Positions 22,691 through 32,531 of a stretch of DNA of 64,000 nucleotides are shown piece after piece. Origin of the DNA: Sciurus carolinensis (lineage: Eukaryota; Chordata; Mammalia; Rodentia; Sciuridae); assembly GCF_902686445.1 (NCBI RefSeq), contig NC_062213.1, positions 37,460,741 to 37,524,740 on the forward strand, read 5' to 3'. The notes under the pieces are model-generated. The model was not told the origin of the DNA and made no database searches. It saw nothing but the letters and a program-made list of their open reading frames with translations. Position numbers and translations under genes: made by a program. Within the stretch, counting starts at the first letter, position 1, and every line of letters begins with the position of its first letter.

Positions 22691-23423
22691 TCAACTTTTA
22701 AGGTTTTTTAAAAGATATTTTTAGTGATAAAGAAATTCATTCATCCAGAAAATATAACAATCCTAAATGTTTATGTATCTAATAACAGAGATTCAAAATA
22801 CATAAAACAAAAGCTGATTTATCTGGGAGATATAAATTTAAAAATCTATAATTTCAAAATCTTTCTCGATAATTGATAGAACAGGTAGAAAGAAAATCAA
22901 CAATGATATGCAAACTTTGAATAACATTATCTACTAATTTTTCTGACATTTTATGAACAAGCCACCAAAAATCTGTATATACATCCTTTTCAAGTGTTCA
23001 CAGAACAGTGACCAGCTTGGATCATATTTTAGATCATAAAACAAATCTCAATAATCCTGAAAAGGTTCAAGTTATACTAGGCCTGTTTTATGACCATAAT
23101 GAAACTAAAGGCTCTGAAACCCCAAGGATTTTGAAACTGAATAACACATGTTAACCCATGAATCAAAGAAGAAATAAAAGGCAAAATAGAAGGTATTTTG
23201 AACTATATGAAAATAAAAACTCAAAATGTGAATTCTGCTAATGCAATTCTTTGCAGTAAACTTATAGTGCCAAATCTTAATGTTAGAAAAAAAGAGAGCC
23301 TTCCAATCAATGACTTTTGCTTCCATTTTAGGAAAGTAGAAAAAAAATTAAATAAAAAGACCAAGTGAAGCCAAGGGATAAGTAAATTCAAGAAAATAAT
23401 GAATATAAGAGTAGAAATCAAAG

Positions 23424-23576
23424 TTGGACATGCAGGCACACACCTATGATCCCAGGTAGACTGAGGTAGGAAGTCATGAGTTCAAGACCAGCCTGGGCCA
23501 CGTCGCAAAACCTCATCTAACAAAAAAAAAAAAAAAAAAAAGAAAGAAAGAAAAAAGAAAAGTAAAGAAAGAAAGT
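23424..23576 (+). mobile_element. B1-like monomeric SINE nested in L1
   Basis: cacacacctatgatcccagg and agttcaagaccagcctgggc give a B1 head with no ID tail, ending in a long A-tract that has become GAAA-rich (23523-23576). Confidence 0.85.
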
Positions 23577-23582
23577 AATCCG

Positions 23583-24045
23583 TGTGGGGGTTTCTGCCAT
23601 GTCCATTGTGGATGAGGGAAGGGTTAATTGCTGGAGAATGAGGATGCCGGCCATAAATCAATTAATTACCAATAAATTTATCTAATCAATAAACACACAA
23701 GAGCCAATACTCTTTTCAAATGGAAGGAGTGTGACAGATTGGGCCATACCAGATCTGGCCTCTAACAAGATGGAGAACCCCATCTTTACCTTTATTTATA
23801 GTTACACAGGTAAAGGGGCCCCCAACCGCGCGAGTCTTCTGTGAGGAACAGGAGGGGGTGGAGTTAAGGAAGCCATTTGCTTAGGGAACTAGCATATTAT
23901 CAGATGGTAAATCATTCCCATACAGGGCCACTTACTCCTAAGTATCTGAAACAGACTCCCTTGACCACCAGTTCCCACGAGACAGACCTCTGTATTCCAT
24001 GGCTCAGCCAAGTTTGATTCTGCTAGATATGGATGGCTCCCTACA
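23583..24045 (-). mobile_element. Candidate class II ERV (ERVK/IAP-like) solo LTR
   Basis: A 463 bp block with LTR ends (tgtggg...cctaca on the plus strand, near-inverted termini). The flanking 6-mers aatccg (23577-23582) and aatcag (24046-24051) match 5/6, and six bases is the class II ERV duplication length. On the minus strand it begins tgtagggagccatcc, like rodent IAP-family LTRs, and carries a TATAAATA-type box with an overlapping AATAAA (plus 23791-23800). No internal viral genes are present. The family needs a library search. Confidence 0.6.
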
Positions 24046-24981
24046 AATCAGTAAAAGAGAAAGAAATCAGTAAAAGAAATAAGCCAAAAAAATACAGAAA
24101 AATCAATAAAACTAAAAGCGTTGAGATCAATAAAATTTATAACTCACCAGCCAAATTGATCAAAAAGAAGATGCAAATTACCAGAAATTACAAGTATCAT
24201 ATAAGACAGATGGCATTGCTGTAGATTCCACAGATATTAAAAGGCAACAATGGAGAATTGTTAACAACTTTGCGTCAATTAACTTACAACTTAGATGAAA
24301 TGGACTGTCCCTGAAAAACACAAATTAACAAGCCTACTCAGAAAAGAAATAGATAAACTGAAAGTTCCTATAACTACTAAAGATAATGAATTTGCCATTA
24401 AAAACTTTCCCACAAAGACACTTCCTAGAACAGAAGGCTTTATTGGTAAATTCTACCAAAGACTTAAGGAAAAAATAATACCAAACCTATGCAAAATCTT
24501 CCAGTAAATCAAAGGGGAGAAAGTATTTCCCAACTCATTTTATGAAGTCAGCATTACCCTAATTCTAAAATCAGACAAAGATAGTATAAGAAACCATAAA
24601 CCAAAATCCCTTATGACTATAATTTCAAATATTCTTTGTGTTTTAACAATTCAAACCCAACAGTACATAAATCATTGAAGTTTAACCCAGAAGTGCATGA
24701 TTGGTTTAATATTTGGAAATCAATCAATATAATGCATCATGTTAAGAAAAAAAAAAAGATCATGTAACAGATGCAGAAAAAGCATTTAATGAAGTCTAAT
24801 ACCCACTCCTGAGTTTTAAAAAGCTTACAGAGAGAAGAGTTAGAAGAGAATTTTATTTAAGCTTTATCAACTTGACAAATCTTGCCTGCCAAAAACCTAC
24901 AGTTAATGTGCTTAGTAGGAAAAAAAAACAAATACTTTCTCTCTTTCAGTACTTTCAAAGATTATTTTCTATTTAAGAGGA

Positions 24982-25444
24982 TGTTACTATTTGGATGTTA
25001 AATGTCTCCCATAAGTTCATGTGTTGAAGACTTGCTCCCCAATTGAGTAATGTTCAGAGGTGGGGCCTTTGGGACGTGAATTGATCATGAGGACTCTGTC
25101 CTCATGAATGTATTAATCCATGTATGAATTAATAGGTTAATGGGATATTGGTAGGTGCTGGAAACTTTAGAAGGTGGGTCCTGGTCAGAAGAAGTAACCA
25201 TTAGAGATATGCTTTTGAAGGTCATATTTTGTCCCTAGCCCCTTCCTCTCTTTCTTTTTTCTGCTTCCCAGTCACCATGAGGTGAACAGCTTCCTCTGCC
25301 ACACATTCTGTACCATGACGGTTGCCTTGCCATAGACCCAAAGCAATGGGGTCAAGCAACCATGGGATCCAAAGTAAGTCTTTCCTCCTTTTAAGTTTAT
25401 TTTCTCAGGTATTTTATCACAGCAACAGAAAGCTAACAAACACA
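24982..25444 (+). mobile_element. MaLR-type LTR nested in L1
   Basis: Begins tgttactatttggatgttaa, contains gaggtggggcctttgggacg, tcatgaatgtattaatccat and accatgaggtgaac, and ends near agctaacaaacaca. L1 ORF2 reads on either side. Confidence 0.85.
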
Positions 25445-26284
25445 GCGTAAGATAAGAAAAAGATATCTTCTCTCACCATTGATATCTTCTAATCACCATT
25501 GTACTGAAGATTCTAACAAAAACAATAAAGCAAGAAAAATAAAGAAAAGGTATCCAGATTGAAAAGGAAGAAATAAAATTATCTATATATGCAGACATGT
25601 TTGACTATGTAGAACACCAGTGGAACCTACAAAAAGTTGCTAGAACAAATATGTGAGTTTGATGAGGTTGAAGGACACAAGACCAATGTACAAAATCAAT
25701 TTTATTTCTATGAACTAGCAGTGAATATCAGAAATTAAACTATTACAATGGGCATCAGAAAACATGAAATACTTTGGGGTCAAATGGACAAAATATGTGA
25801 AAGTTCTGTCCATCCACAGGTGAAAACATAAACAAATGTGATATATTCATGCAATGAAGTAGTTCTCCAAAATATAAAGAAAGGAGCTATTGATATATAC
25901 CAGAAAATGGATGAATCTCAAAATACTTATGCTTAGTGAAAGAAAACAAAGGAAAAGGAGTATATACTATATGGTGCCATTTATATAAAATTATAGACAA
26001 TGCAAACTGATCTATAGTGATGAAAAGAAGATCAATGGTTCCTGGAGGCCAAGGTAGGACTGAGGGTGGGGCAGTAGGGAGGGATCACAAGGGAACACAG
26101 GAAAGTTTGGGGGTTAAAAGATATCTTTATTATCTTGATTGGTTTCATGAGAGTATATCTAAGTCAAATTTATCAAATAATACATTTTTAACTATGTATA
26201 GTTATATATAAAGTATATCTCAATAAAGCTGTTTTTAAGATGTGACATAAAATGGACAGATATAGAATAGCTACAAGTAGGGAT

Positions 26285-27017
26285 AAAGAAATACAATCTT
26301 TTTTTTTTTTTTCACAACAAAACTGACCCTTTTACTTGAAGCAGCAGCATTGTTTTCCTAAATAAATACACATCACATGGTTGCTGGTCTATGGACATTT
26401 TCCAATTTCCTTGGTTCTTGGTATTACTTTTACATATTTTTATATTTATATTTAGATTGAAGTTGTCTGATTGTTAATGTTGCCCTTAGAAAAAGTAGAA
26501 CCCAAATATCCTGTTTTTTAATAAAGATATTTGATCATCAATTTCATTGAAAATAGTTTCTAAGGATCAGTACTAAAGGTTTTTTCTCTTACCACTCTCA
26601 AATTCCCTAATAACTGAAACTAACTCCTTAATCATTACAATCAACTAAAAATAATAGACTGACTATAATTATCAAAGTATTTGAAAACATAAGTATAAAT
26701 TATGTAAATTTAACATTCAAATTTTTACTTGTGTATTCAAGAGTTTTGTTTTCAGTGCTGACTATACTCCAATGAGCTGATTTGGGATCAATGATCAGAT
26801 TCATTTACTTAATATCACAAAAGTACCTACTGTTACAGGATTTTTACCTTCCTTCCTTGGACAGATCTGCAACTCATACCTGGTTCACATGTTTGCCCTT
26901 GTCCTTCCCAAATGATCTCTCCAGTCTCCTCAGAACAAAGGACATGAAATCTTGTTTATTTTCCTAAATCATACCATGTTGCTAAGAAAAAATGAAGAAG
27001 AAAGAAAGAAAAAAAGA

Positions 27018-27065
<48 letters not shown>

Positions 27066-27261
27066 AAGCGAGGGAGGGAAAAGATCAAGATGTTAAATCA
27101 GTGTTTTATTAGAGGTAGGGATCATTATCTGGTGTCAGCCTCCATACCTTCAATGTCTGGGGCTTTATTTTCATTCATTTTTCTCATGTTAGTCATGGTC
27201 CACATTATAGCACAGGATTCCAAATAAAAAAAAAGAAGAAGAAGAAAAAGAAATACAATCT
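26285..27261. mobile_element. 947 bp insertion of unknown source in a perfect 15 bp TSD
   Basis: aaagaaatacaatct is exact at 26285-26299 and 27247-27261. The insert opens with 13 T and ends in an A-rich, GAA-rich run (27224-27246). It contains a GA microsatellite and no recognisable repeat or coding frame. This suggests a retrotransposed RNA copy. The A-starting duplication and right-hand A tail favour plus orientation, while the left T tract favours minus, so orientation is unresolved. Confidence 0.65.
27014..27060. repeat. (GA)n microsatellite
   Basis: A pure GA run flanked by imperfect purine sequence, together about 27000-27078, all purine on the plus strand. Confidence 0.95.
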
Positions 27262-27289
27262 CTGGGTAGCCACAGAAGATTGGATCCAT

Positions 27290-27592
27290 TTCTTACAGAT
27301 CCCAAAATTCAAGATTGCTCAATTTCCCTCTATAAAATGGCATGGTAGTTGCCTATAACCTGTGCACATCTTCCCATATACTTTAAATTGTCTCTAGATT
27401 ACTTATAATATCTGATACAATGTCAGTGCTCTGCAAATAGTTGTTACATTATATTACTCAGGGAATAGTGACCAGGAAAAATGTCTGTACATATTCAGTG
27501 CAGATGCAATTTTGTTTTCCAAATATTTTTCCATGTATAGTTGGTTGAATCCATGGATGTGGGACCCAGGGACACAGAGAACTGACTGTAAC
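27290..27592 (-). mobile_element. Tigger-like DNA transposon relic
   Basis: ataaaatggcatggtagttg, agattacttataatatctga, acatattcagtgcagatgca and gttggttgaatccatggatg, ending gaactgactgt, match the antisense order of a Tigger-type (TcMar) non-autonomous element. I do not name the subfamily. Confidence 0.75.
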
Positions 27593-27849
27593 TTCATTTG
27601 AGGGGCACTAGGACTCTTTTGCTTCCCTATTCCAAAAGACTCTCATGTGTATTTCACGAATTCCTAAAATTACCTCATCATAGTTTCCTTCTTTGGGACT
27701 AAAATTATATTCCCATTAAAATGTAAAGATGAATAACTCTTTGTAGAACATCAATTGTTTTAACACTTCTGGGTGAATTTTCAAGTCATTTTCAATTTTC
27801 TAAGAGCAGATTGGGATAAAGAAATAGATCCAGATTACAGGTGTAGTGG
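27593..27849. other. Unassigned sequence
   Basis: No recognisable element. Confidence 0.35.
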
Positions 27850-28135
27850 ACTCTAGTTCTGCCTACCCAACATGCGTTTGACTTCTAATAATGAAACCTT
27901 AGTTCCCCTTTTAGGACATTGTTCTCCCTAACTCTGTGTCCCTGTGACTTTGGTGGGGTGGACCGACAGAATAATGTAGAAATGATGGAATGTGACTTCC
28001 AAGGTTAGACCATCAAAGGCACTGTGACATCTATCCTGCTGTCCTGAATCACTTGCTCTGGGGAAAGCCAGTCACCCTACCTCGAGGACACTCCAGTCCT
28101 CTGCTGGGGCCCATTGCTTCTGTACTGGGTTTAGA
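27850..28135 (+). mobile_element. MLT1-class LTR, 5' portion
   Basis: tggaccgacagaataatgta, gaatgtgacttccaaggtta, atcacttgctctggggaaag and cgaggacactccagtcctc follow an MLT-class LTR. The 3' end is missing. Confidence 0.6.
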
Positions 28136-28519
28136 CGTGTGCATTACATGGGCAAGTGCTGGGGAATCTTGTGTGAGGGGAAGAACCCGAGCAGGGATCT
28201 AGTCGTGGTACACAGCGGGTGGAAAGAAAATGGTTACGAGCTACACATTAAAGGAAGGGTGTTGAGAATGTCCAAAAGTCTGAGTTCTTGCTCACCATGT
28301 GTCCCTGGAGGCATACGTGATCCAGCAGGTCTGCAGTCCTCAGCCTTCTCTGCTGCTCTTGCTGTGGCTTCTGTTTTCCATCTACTCCCAGGTTACCTAA
28401 CCTTCCACACAGTCTGCATCCTCCTACCACAAGGCAGGTTGTCTGGCCCTCTCCCAGTCCATCTCTGACACCTTCTTGGACATCCCTGGGATTTGGGGAT
28501 GTTTTTGGTGCTCTTGGGA
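28136..28519. other. Unassigned sequence
   Basis: No recognisable element. The 109-residue frame at 28139-28468 has no domain. Confidence 0.4.
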
Positions 28520-28729
28520 AATAAGAATGTGGCTAGACACAATGGCACAGGTTTGGAACCCTGCCTTCTCAGCTAGCTTGGGCAGAAAGTTTGTCAGTTT
28601 GAAGCCAGCCTGGGCTAAGTTGCAAGACCCTGTCTCAAAATAAAATAAAGGGACTGAGGATGTGGCTCAGGGGTAAAGTGCCCCTGGGTTCAATCCCCAG
28701 TACCAAAAAAAAAAAAATCAATAAGAATG
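28520..28729 (+). mobile_element. B1-dID SINE with 10 bp TSD
   Basis: aataagaatg is exact at 28520-28529 and 28720-28729. The B1 head is diverged. The ID tail has gatgtggctcaggggtaaag and gggttcaatccccagtacc. Confidence 0.92.
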
Positions 28730-29029
28730 CAGAGGGTTGTCTTAGACCATCTCCTCCCAGACATACATGCTGCCATTTCCAGCCTGTTATCACAGCGTGT
28801 TTTCGTAGTGGACTTGTTCGTTATACTCTTAAATACCACCATTCCTACCTCTCAGTCCATATTATATAATATATTTCTCTTTTAATTCTTTGGTATGGTT
28901 ACTGAGGCTCAAAGTCCAAATACTTGCAATTTTAGACCTCTTTATCTCCCAGCTTTTCTCATTACCAAATGTTTTGAAGCTCAGTTGACTCTTTTCTTTA
29001 TCTCAACATTTTTGCTTGTTCTTCTCTTT
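28730..29029. other. Unassigned sequence
   Basis: No recognisable element. Confidence 0.35.
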
Positions 29030-29341
29030 CATGACCTTGCAGGGTCACTCGACTAGTTCTGGCCACAAATTGTGGGTTAAAATTAGAATGTCAAGTCTCT
29101 GCACCTGTATATGAATCTCCATGTGCTCAGTTTTCCTATTGTGGCTATGGAGGAGGACACACCTGCATGGTTCAGCTATAAGATAATCCATTAGCCTGAG
29201 TCCCTGAGTATGAGGTAGAATCCTAAGTGACCCACATGAATGAGAAATTATATTATGTTGAGTCATTGAGATTTTTGCAGATTTTTGAGATTTTGCATTT
29301 TATTACTGCAGCAAAATCTAGCTTATACTGACTAATACCAT
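29030..29341 (+). mobile_element. MLT/MaLR-class LTR, 3' portion
   Basis: acatgaatgagaaattatat, gttgagtcattgagattttt, tattactgcagcaaaatcta and the end tactgactaatacca match the 3' end layout of MLT-class LTRs. Confidence 0.6.
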
Positions 29342-31011
29342 AGGCTGGTATGCTCTTGCAAACTAACAGCAGTACCAGGAAACACAATGAGATTCTTGGA
29401 GGGAAAAAAAAGAAAAGAAACAAACAAGAAAATATTGATTGGTTTTATAAGTTATTATTCCATTACAATTTTACTATTATTCCATTACAATTCCATTACA
29501 GAAATGTACATCTAAATATTTAACAACCTGCATGGCATGAGTTCACCTAATCAGAACAAACACCAACCAAATCAGAAAGGACATCAGCTCATCTGCCACA
29601 CAAGGCTATCTTAGTTGAAGAGTCCTGGCATACAGTCAGAACAATGTGAGTATTAAATAACTTTTGGAAACAGAACAAATAAATGAGCAGCCAGGCTGAT
29701 GACAAGTGAAACTCATGGACTCTGCTCTTCAAGTTTCCTAAAAACAAAGAACAGGAACTCCAGAGTCTGAATGGTTAACTGTGTGTATTTCCTTGCTGCT
29801 CCTTCTGTCCCTACCCTGGGGGAAAAGAAATAAATAAAGCAACTGGATCTTAGCATCTGTAGTTGCTTATCTATTTTGAGAAAAAATCCTTTCTTATCTG
29901 TTAGCATTTAATCTGCTCAAAATGGGCCATTTATAAATAAACATATTTATGGATATGTTTTAGAATAAACTCTCTATTGTCCAGAGTGCCAAATTCCCAG
30001 TTCAAATAATTGAGATAGTCCTCTCAGGGTGGATTATCAATAGTCCCCTGAAGCACTGAATATAATGTACTGCAAGACTAAGAAGACCTCCTGAATCATC
30101 AAAGAAAAATCCAAGAATGTTCGAAGGGCTAAGTACGTTTTCCTGGGGTCTTATTTGGACATGGTCATCACTGATGCAGTTTGAGAACTTTCACTTACCA
30201 GACAAAATCATTTATAATGAATCCCATTTCTCTGCCATTGAAAGAAATGAGTTTTCCATAGTGTAACTAGTGAAAGTTTAAGTACTAAGTTTAAATAGAC
30301 GAATGACTGAAATTACATGCAAAAATCTTGTGGTTATGTACTTACTTTCTGGGCATAATGTGCATGCATTTCTAGCTTTGTATGTGTCCCAAGAATATTT
30401 TTAGGAGATGAATAACCTCCAAGTCACAAAGACAATTTTACAAAGAAAGAAGGTTTTTTCTGACTAATTCAAATGGTAAAGTAAAAACTAGAAACAGAAA
30501 GATTAGTCTTTAAATCCTGAATGGCCTTGAAGTGTAGTTAAAAGAAAATCAAAGCCTTAGATGGTGAAGTTTTAATGCATTTAAATGAAAATTAAAATGA
30601 AGGATGAAAGAAAGCACTAAGTAATCTTTCTCTGGTTGAGTCAAAGGATTTGCTCCATGAAATTCCAGTGTGGATGGGAGAAGGGAGAAGATGGCCTTGG
30701 GAAACCCTTCATCAACAAATTCCTGAGCTTGGGGCAGAGAGTCGTTGCAATGTTGTCCTGACACAAGATCGGGATGGGCAGGAATGGCGAGGTCTCTGGA
30801 AAAGGGATTTCTGAACTCAGGAGAGACAGTTGCCTCCAAAGGTTCAACTGTTCTTTTACTCATTTTAGATCATCTGAAGACTACTGAAGCCTGAAGAGAC
30901 CTGTAAGAATTGAATAAGAAACTCGGATCAGGAGTCAGAGAAGGCAGGTGCCAGAACAGAAACTAGAGATGAATTTTATCAGAAGTCTTTAACCAAATTC
31001 TCAAATTCTTA
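29342..31011. other. Unassigned sequence
   Basis: Contains the short tandem duplication at 29453-29500. Otherwise I recognise no repeat, RNA or exon in about 1.7 kb. The minus frames at 30549-30863 have no domain. Confidence 0.45.
29453..29500. repeat. Short tandem duplication, 22 bp period
   Basis: tattattccattacaatt occurs at 29453-29470 and 29475-29492, followed by a further ccattaca. Confidence 0.9.
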
Positions 31012-31090
31012 TTTCTTTTCTTTCTTTCTTTCTCTTTTTCTTTTCTCTTACTTTCTTCCATGCTTTTTTTTTTTTCTTTCTTTCTTTTTC
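31012..31090. repeat. Interrupted (CTTT)n pyrimidine tract
   Basis: Almost pure pyrimidine on the plus strand with recurrent tttctttc units, broken near 31050-31060. Confidence 0.9.
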
Positions 31091-31536
31091 AGAATAGACA
31101 ATATTGAAGGGGGCAGAGGGAACTTGGATCCCTTTGTAGTTCCTATTTCTCTATTTCAAAGCTGCTAACAAGTTGGCCATAAAGAGCAGGCCTCGGTCAC
31201 CAGCTGGGCCACATTTGACTCTGGAACAAACAGGGTGATTCTCATGACTGTTTGACCAAGCAAGCTTGCCATGTGATTTTTCACAAGCACAAGGTTTAAG
31301 ATTATAAACTGGAATCAGCATTCACAGAGTAGGTCTGAAAGGAAGGACCGGCAGACTTGAAGTTTGGGTCGCATGTGTTGTTGCAAAGATTCTTTCCTCT
31401 CTACTTCTCAAAAGTGCCCCCACTCCGCTCCCGACCCCACCCTTGCTCTTTCCTCTTGGCCTCTCAGAGTTCTAAGCCCTTTCTTACTTCAGGTTTTCAA
31501 AGAAGCTGAGAAAACTCTGTTATTGTGAAGAAGACT
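31091..31536. other. Unassigned sequence
   Basis: No recognisable element or exon. Confidence 0.4.
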
Positions 31537-31730
31537 GAAGGGAGATTGAACCCAGGGGTGGTTAACCACTGAGCCACATTCCAAGCTCTTTTTATTTCGA
31601 GACAGGGTCTTTTGAAGTTGCTGAGGGCCTCCCTCACTAAGTTGCTGAGGCTGGCTTTAAACTTTCAATTCTCCTGCCTCAGTCTCCCAAGCTCCTGGTA
31701 TTATGGGCATGTACCACCATGCCCAACTCC
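31537..31730 (-). mobile_element. B1-dID SINE, antisense
   Basis: Antisense ID (gagattgaacccagg, ggttaaccactgagccacat), then antisense B1 (ttctcctgcctcagtctccc, gggcatgtaccaccatgccc). Imperfect flanking ctgaag words may be the duplication. Confidence 0.9.
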
Positions 31731-31774
31731 TGAAGTGTTTTGACATGGGTCTGAAGAGACATAATTTCTCAGTA

Positions 31775-31850
31775 ATTTTTGCACCTAGCCCAGTGCCTGG
31801 CACATGGTAGATGCTTAGCTAATTCTTGCCAAATGAATGACTGTCAGGTC
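31775..31850 (+). repeat. L2/MIR 3' end relic
   Basis: cagtgcctggcacatggtag followed by tgcttagctaattcttgcc is the shared L2/MIR 3' terminus. Confidence 0.7.
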
Positions 31851-32287
31851 AGAGTAACAGAGCACAAACTTTTCAGCATAAACTCTGTAAGGATAAAAAT
31901 AAAATGCCTTTATACAATTCATGCTTTGATTACCTCCATCTTAATCTACTTAAAGTCCAAATGACTTCTGATTTAAGGGTGAAAGACCTTACATTAAAAC
32001 AACAGACAAGAGATGGAAATGGAAAAGGCTCATGGGTCTAAAGTTGAACATCATCCACTTTCCTGAGCTGGGATTACACCACATTCATTCACACAGAAGG
32101 CTTCCATAATCCTCCAAGCTGTGAAAGGAAAATTATCTTTCCTTTTGCTGAGAATAAAGGGCGCAGTGTGTATGGGTCCCAGGATAAGGTGACATTAATC
32201 AGGAAAAGGAGAGGGGATGGTGATTCTGGACTTAATTTTCAGGAACATGGTGTCAAAGAAAATACCACTAGTTCGATAACAAAGAGC
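31851..32287. other. Unassigned sequence
   Basis: No recognisable element. Confidence 0.4.
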
Positions 32288-32531
32288 TTAAGTTACCTTT
32301 ATTTTTTTTATTTTTATTTTTTTGAAGTTCTAAAATTTTATTGCAAAGTTAATACATGTTAATTTTAGGCAATATAGAAGATATGAGGAGTAAAAAAGAA
32401 AATGAAAATAAAGCAGAAATTTATATATTTCCCACATTTTCAATGGCATAATCTTTAGTGTTTAATACTACAAATGTTTGAGATAAATTGTTTAATATGT
32501 TTGAGATGATAAATTGTTTAAGTTACCTTTA
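32288..32531 (-). mobile_element. Short retrocopy of unknown source with perfect 14 bp TSD
   Basis: ttaagttaccttta is exact at 32288-32301 and 32518-32531. The 216 bp insert starts with a T-rich tract (32302-32323), which is an A-tail on the minus strand. A minus-strand AATAAA lies just before it (plus 32337-32342). The duplication is flanked by a T-rich endonuclease-like site. This is the structure of a truncated, L1-mobilised polyadenylated RNA. The source is not recognised. Confidence 0.75.

Larger units (their letters stand above)
22691..26240 (+). mobile_element. LINE-1 (ORF2 to 3'UTR) with three nested insertions
   Basis: ORF2 words run in order. The endonuclease region includes ccagcttggatcatatttta and atcaaagaagaaataaaagg. 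The RT region includes atgaatttgccattaaaaac and ttggtaaattctaccaaag, followed by aaaacctacagttaatgtgc. The 3' end includes atctcaataaagctg. It is interrupted by a B1 (23424-23576), an ERVK-like LTR (23583-24045) and a MaLR LTR (24982-25444). Many stops make it a fossil. Confidence 0.88.

Noticed and set aside
24033..24507. Lys-rich frames suggesting a protein
   Set aside because: They are fragments of decayed L1 ORF2 with stops between them.
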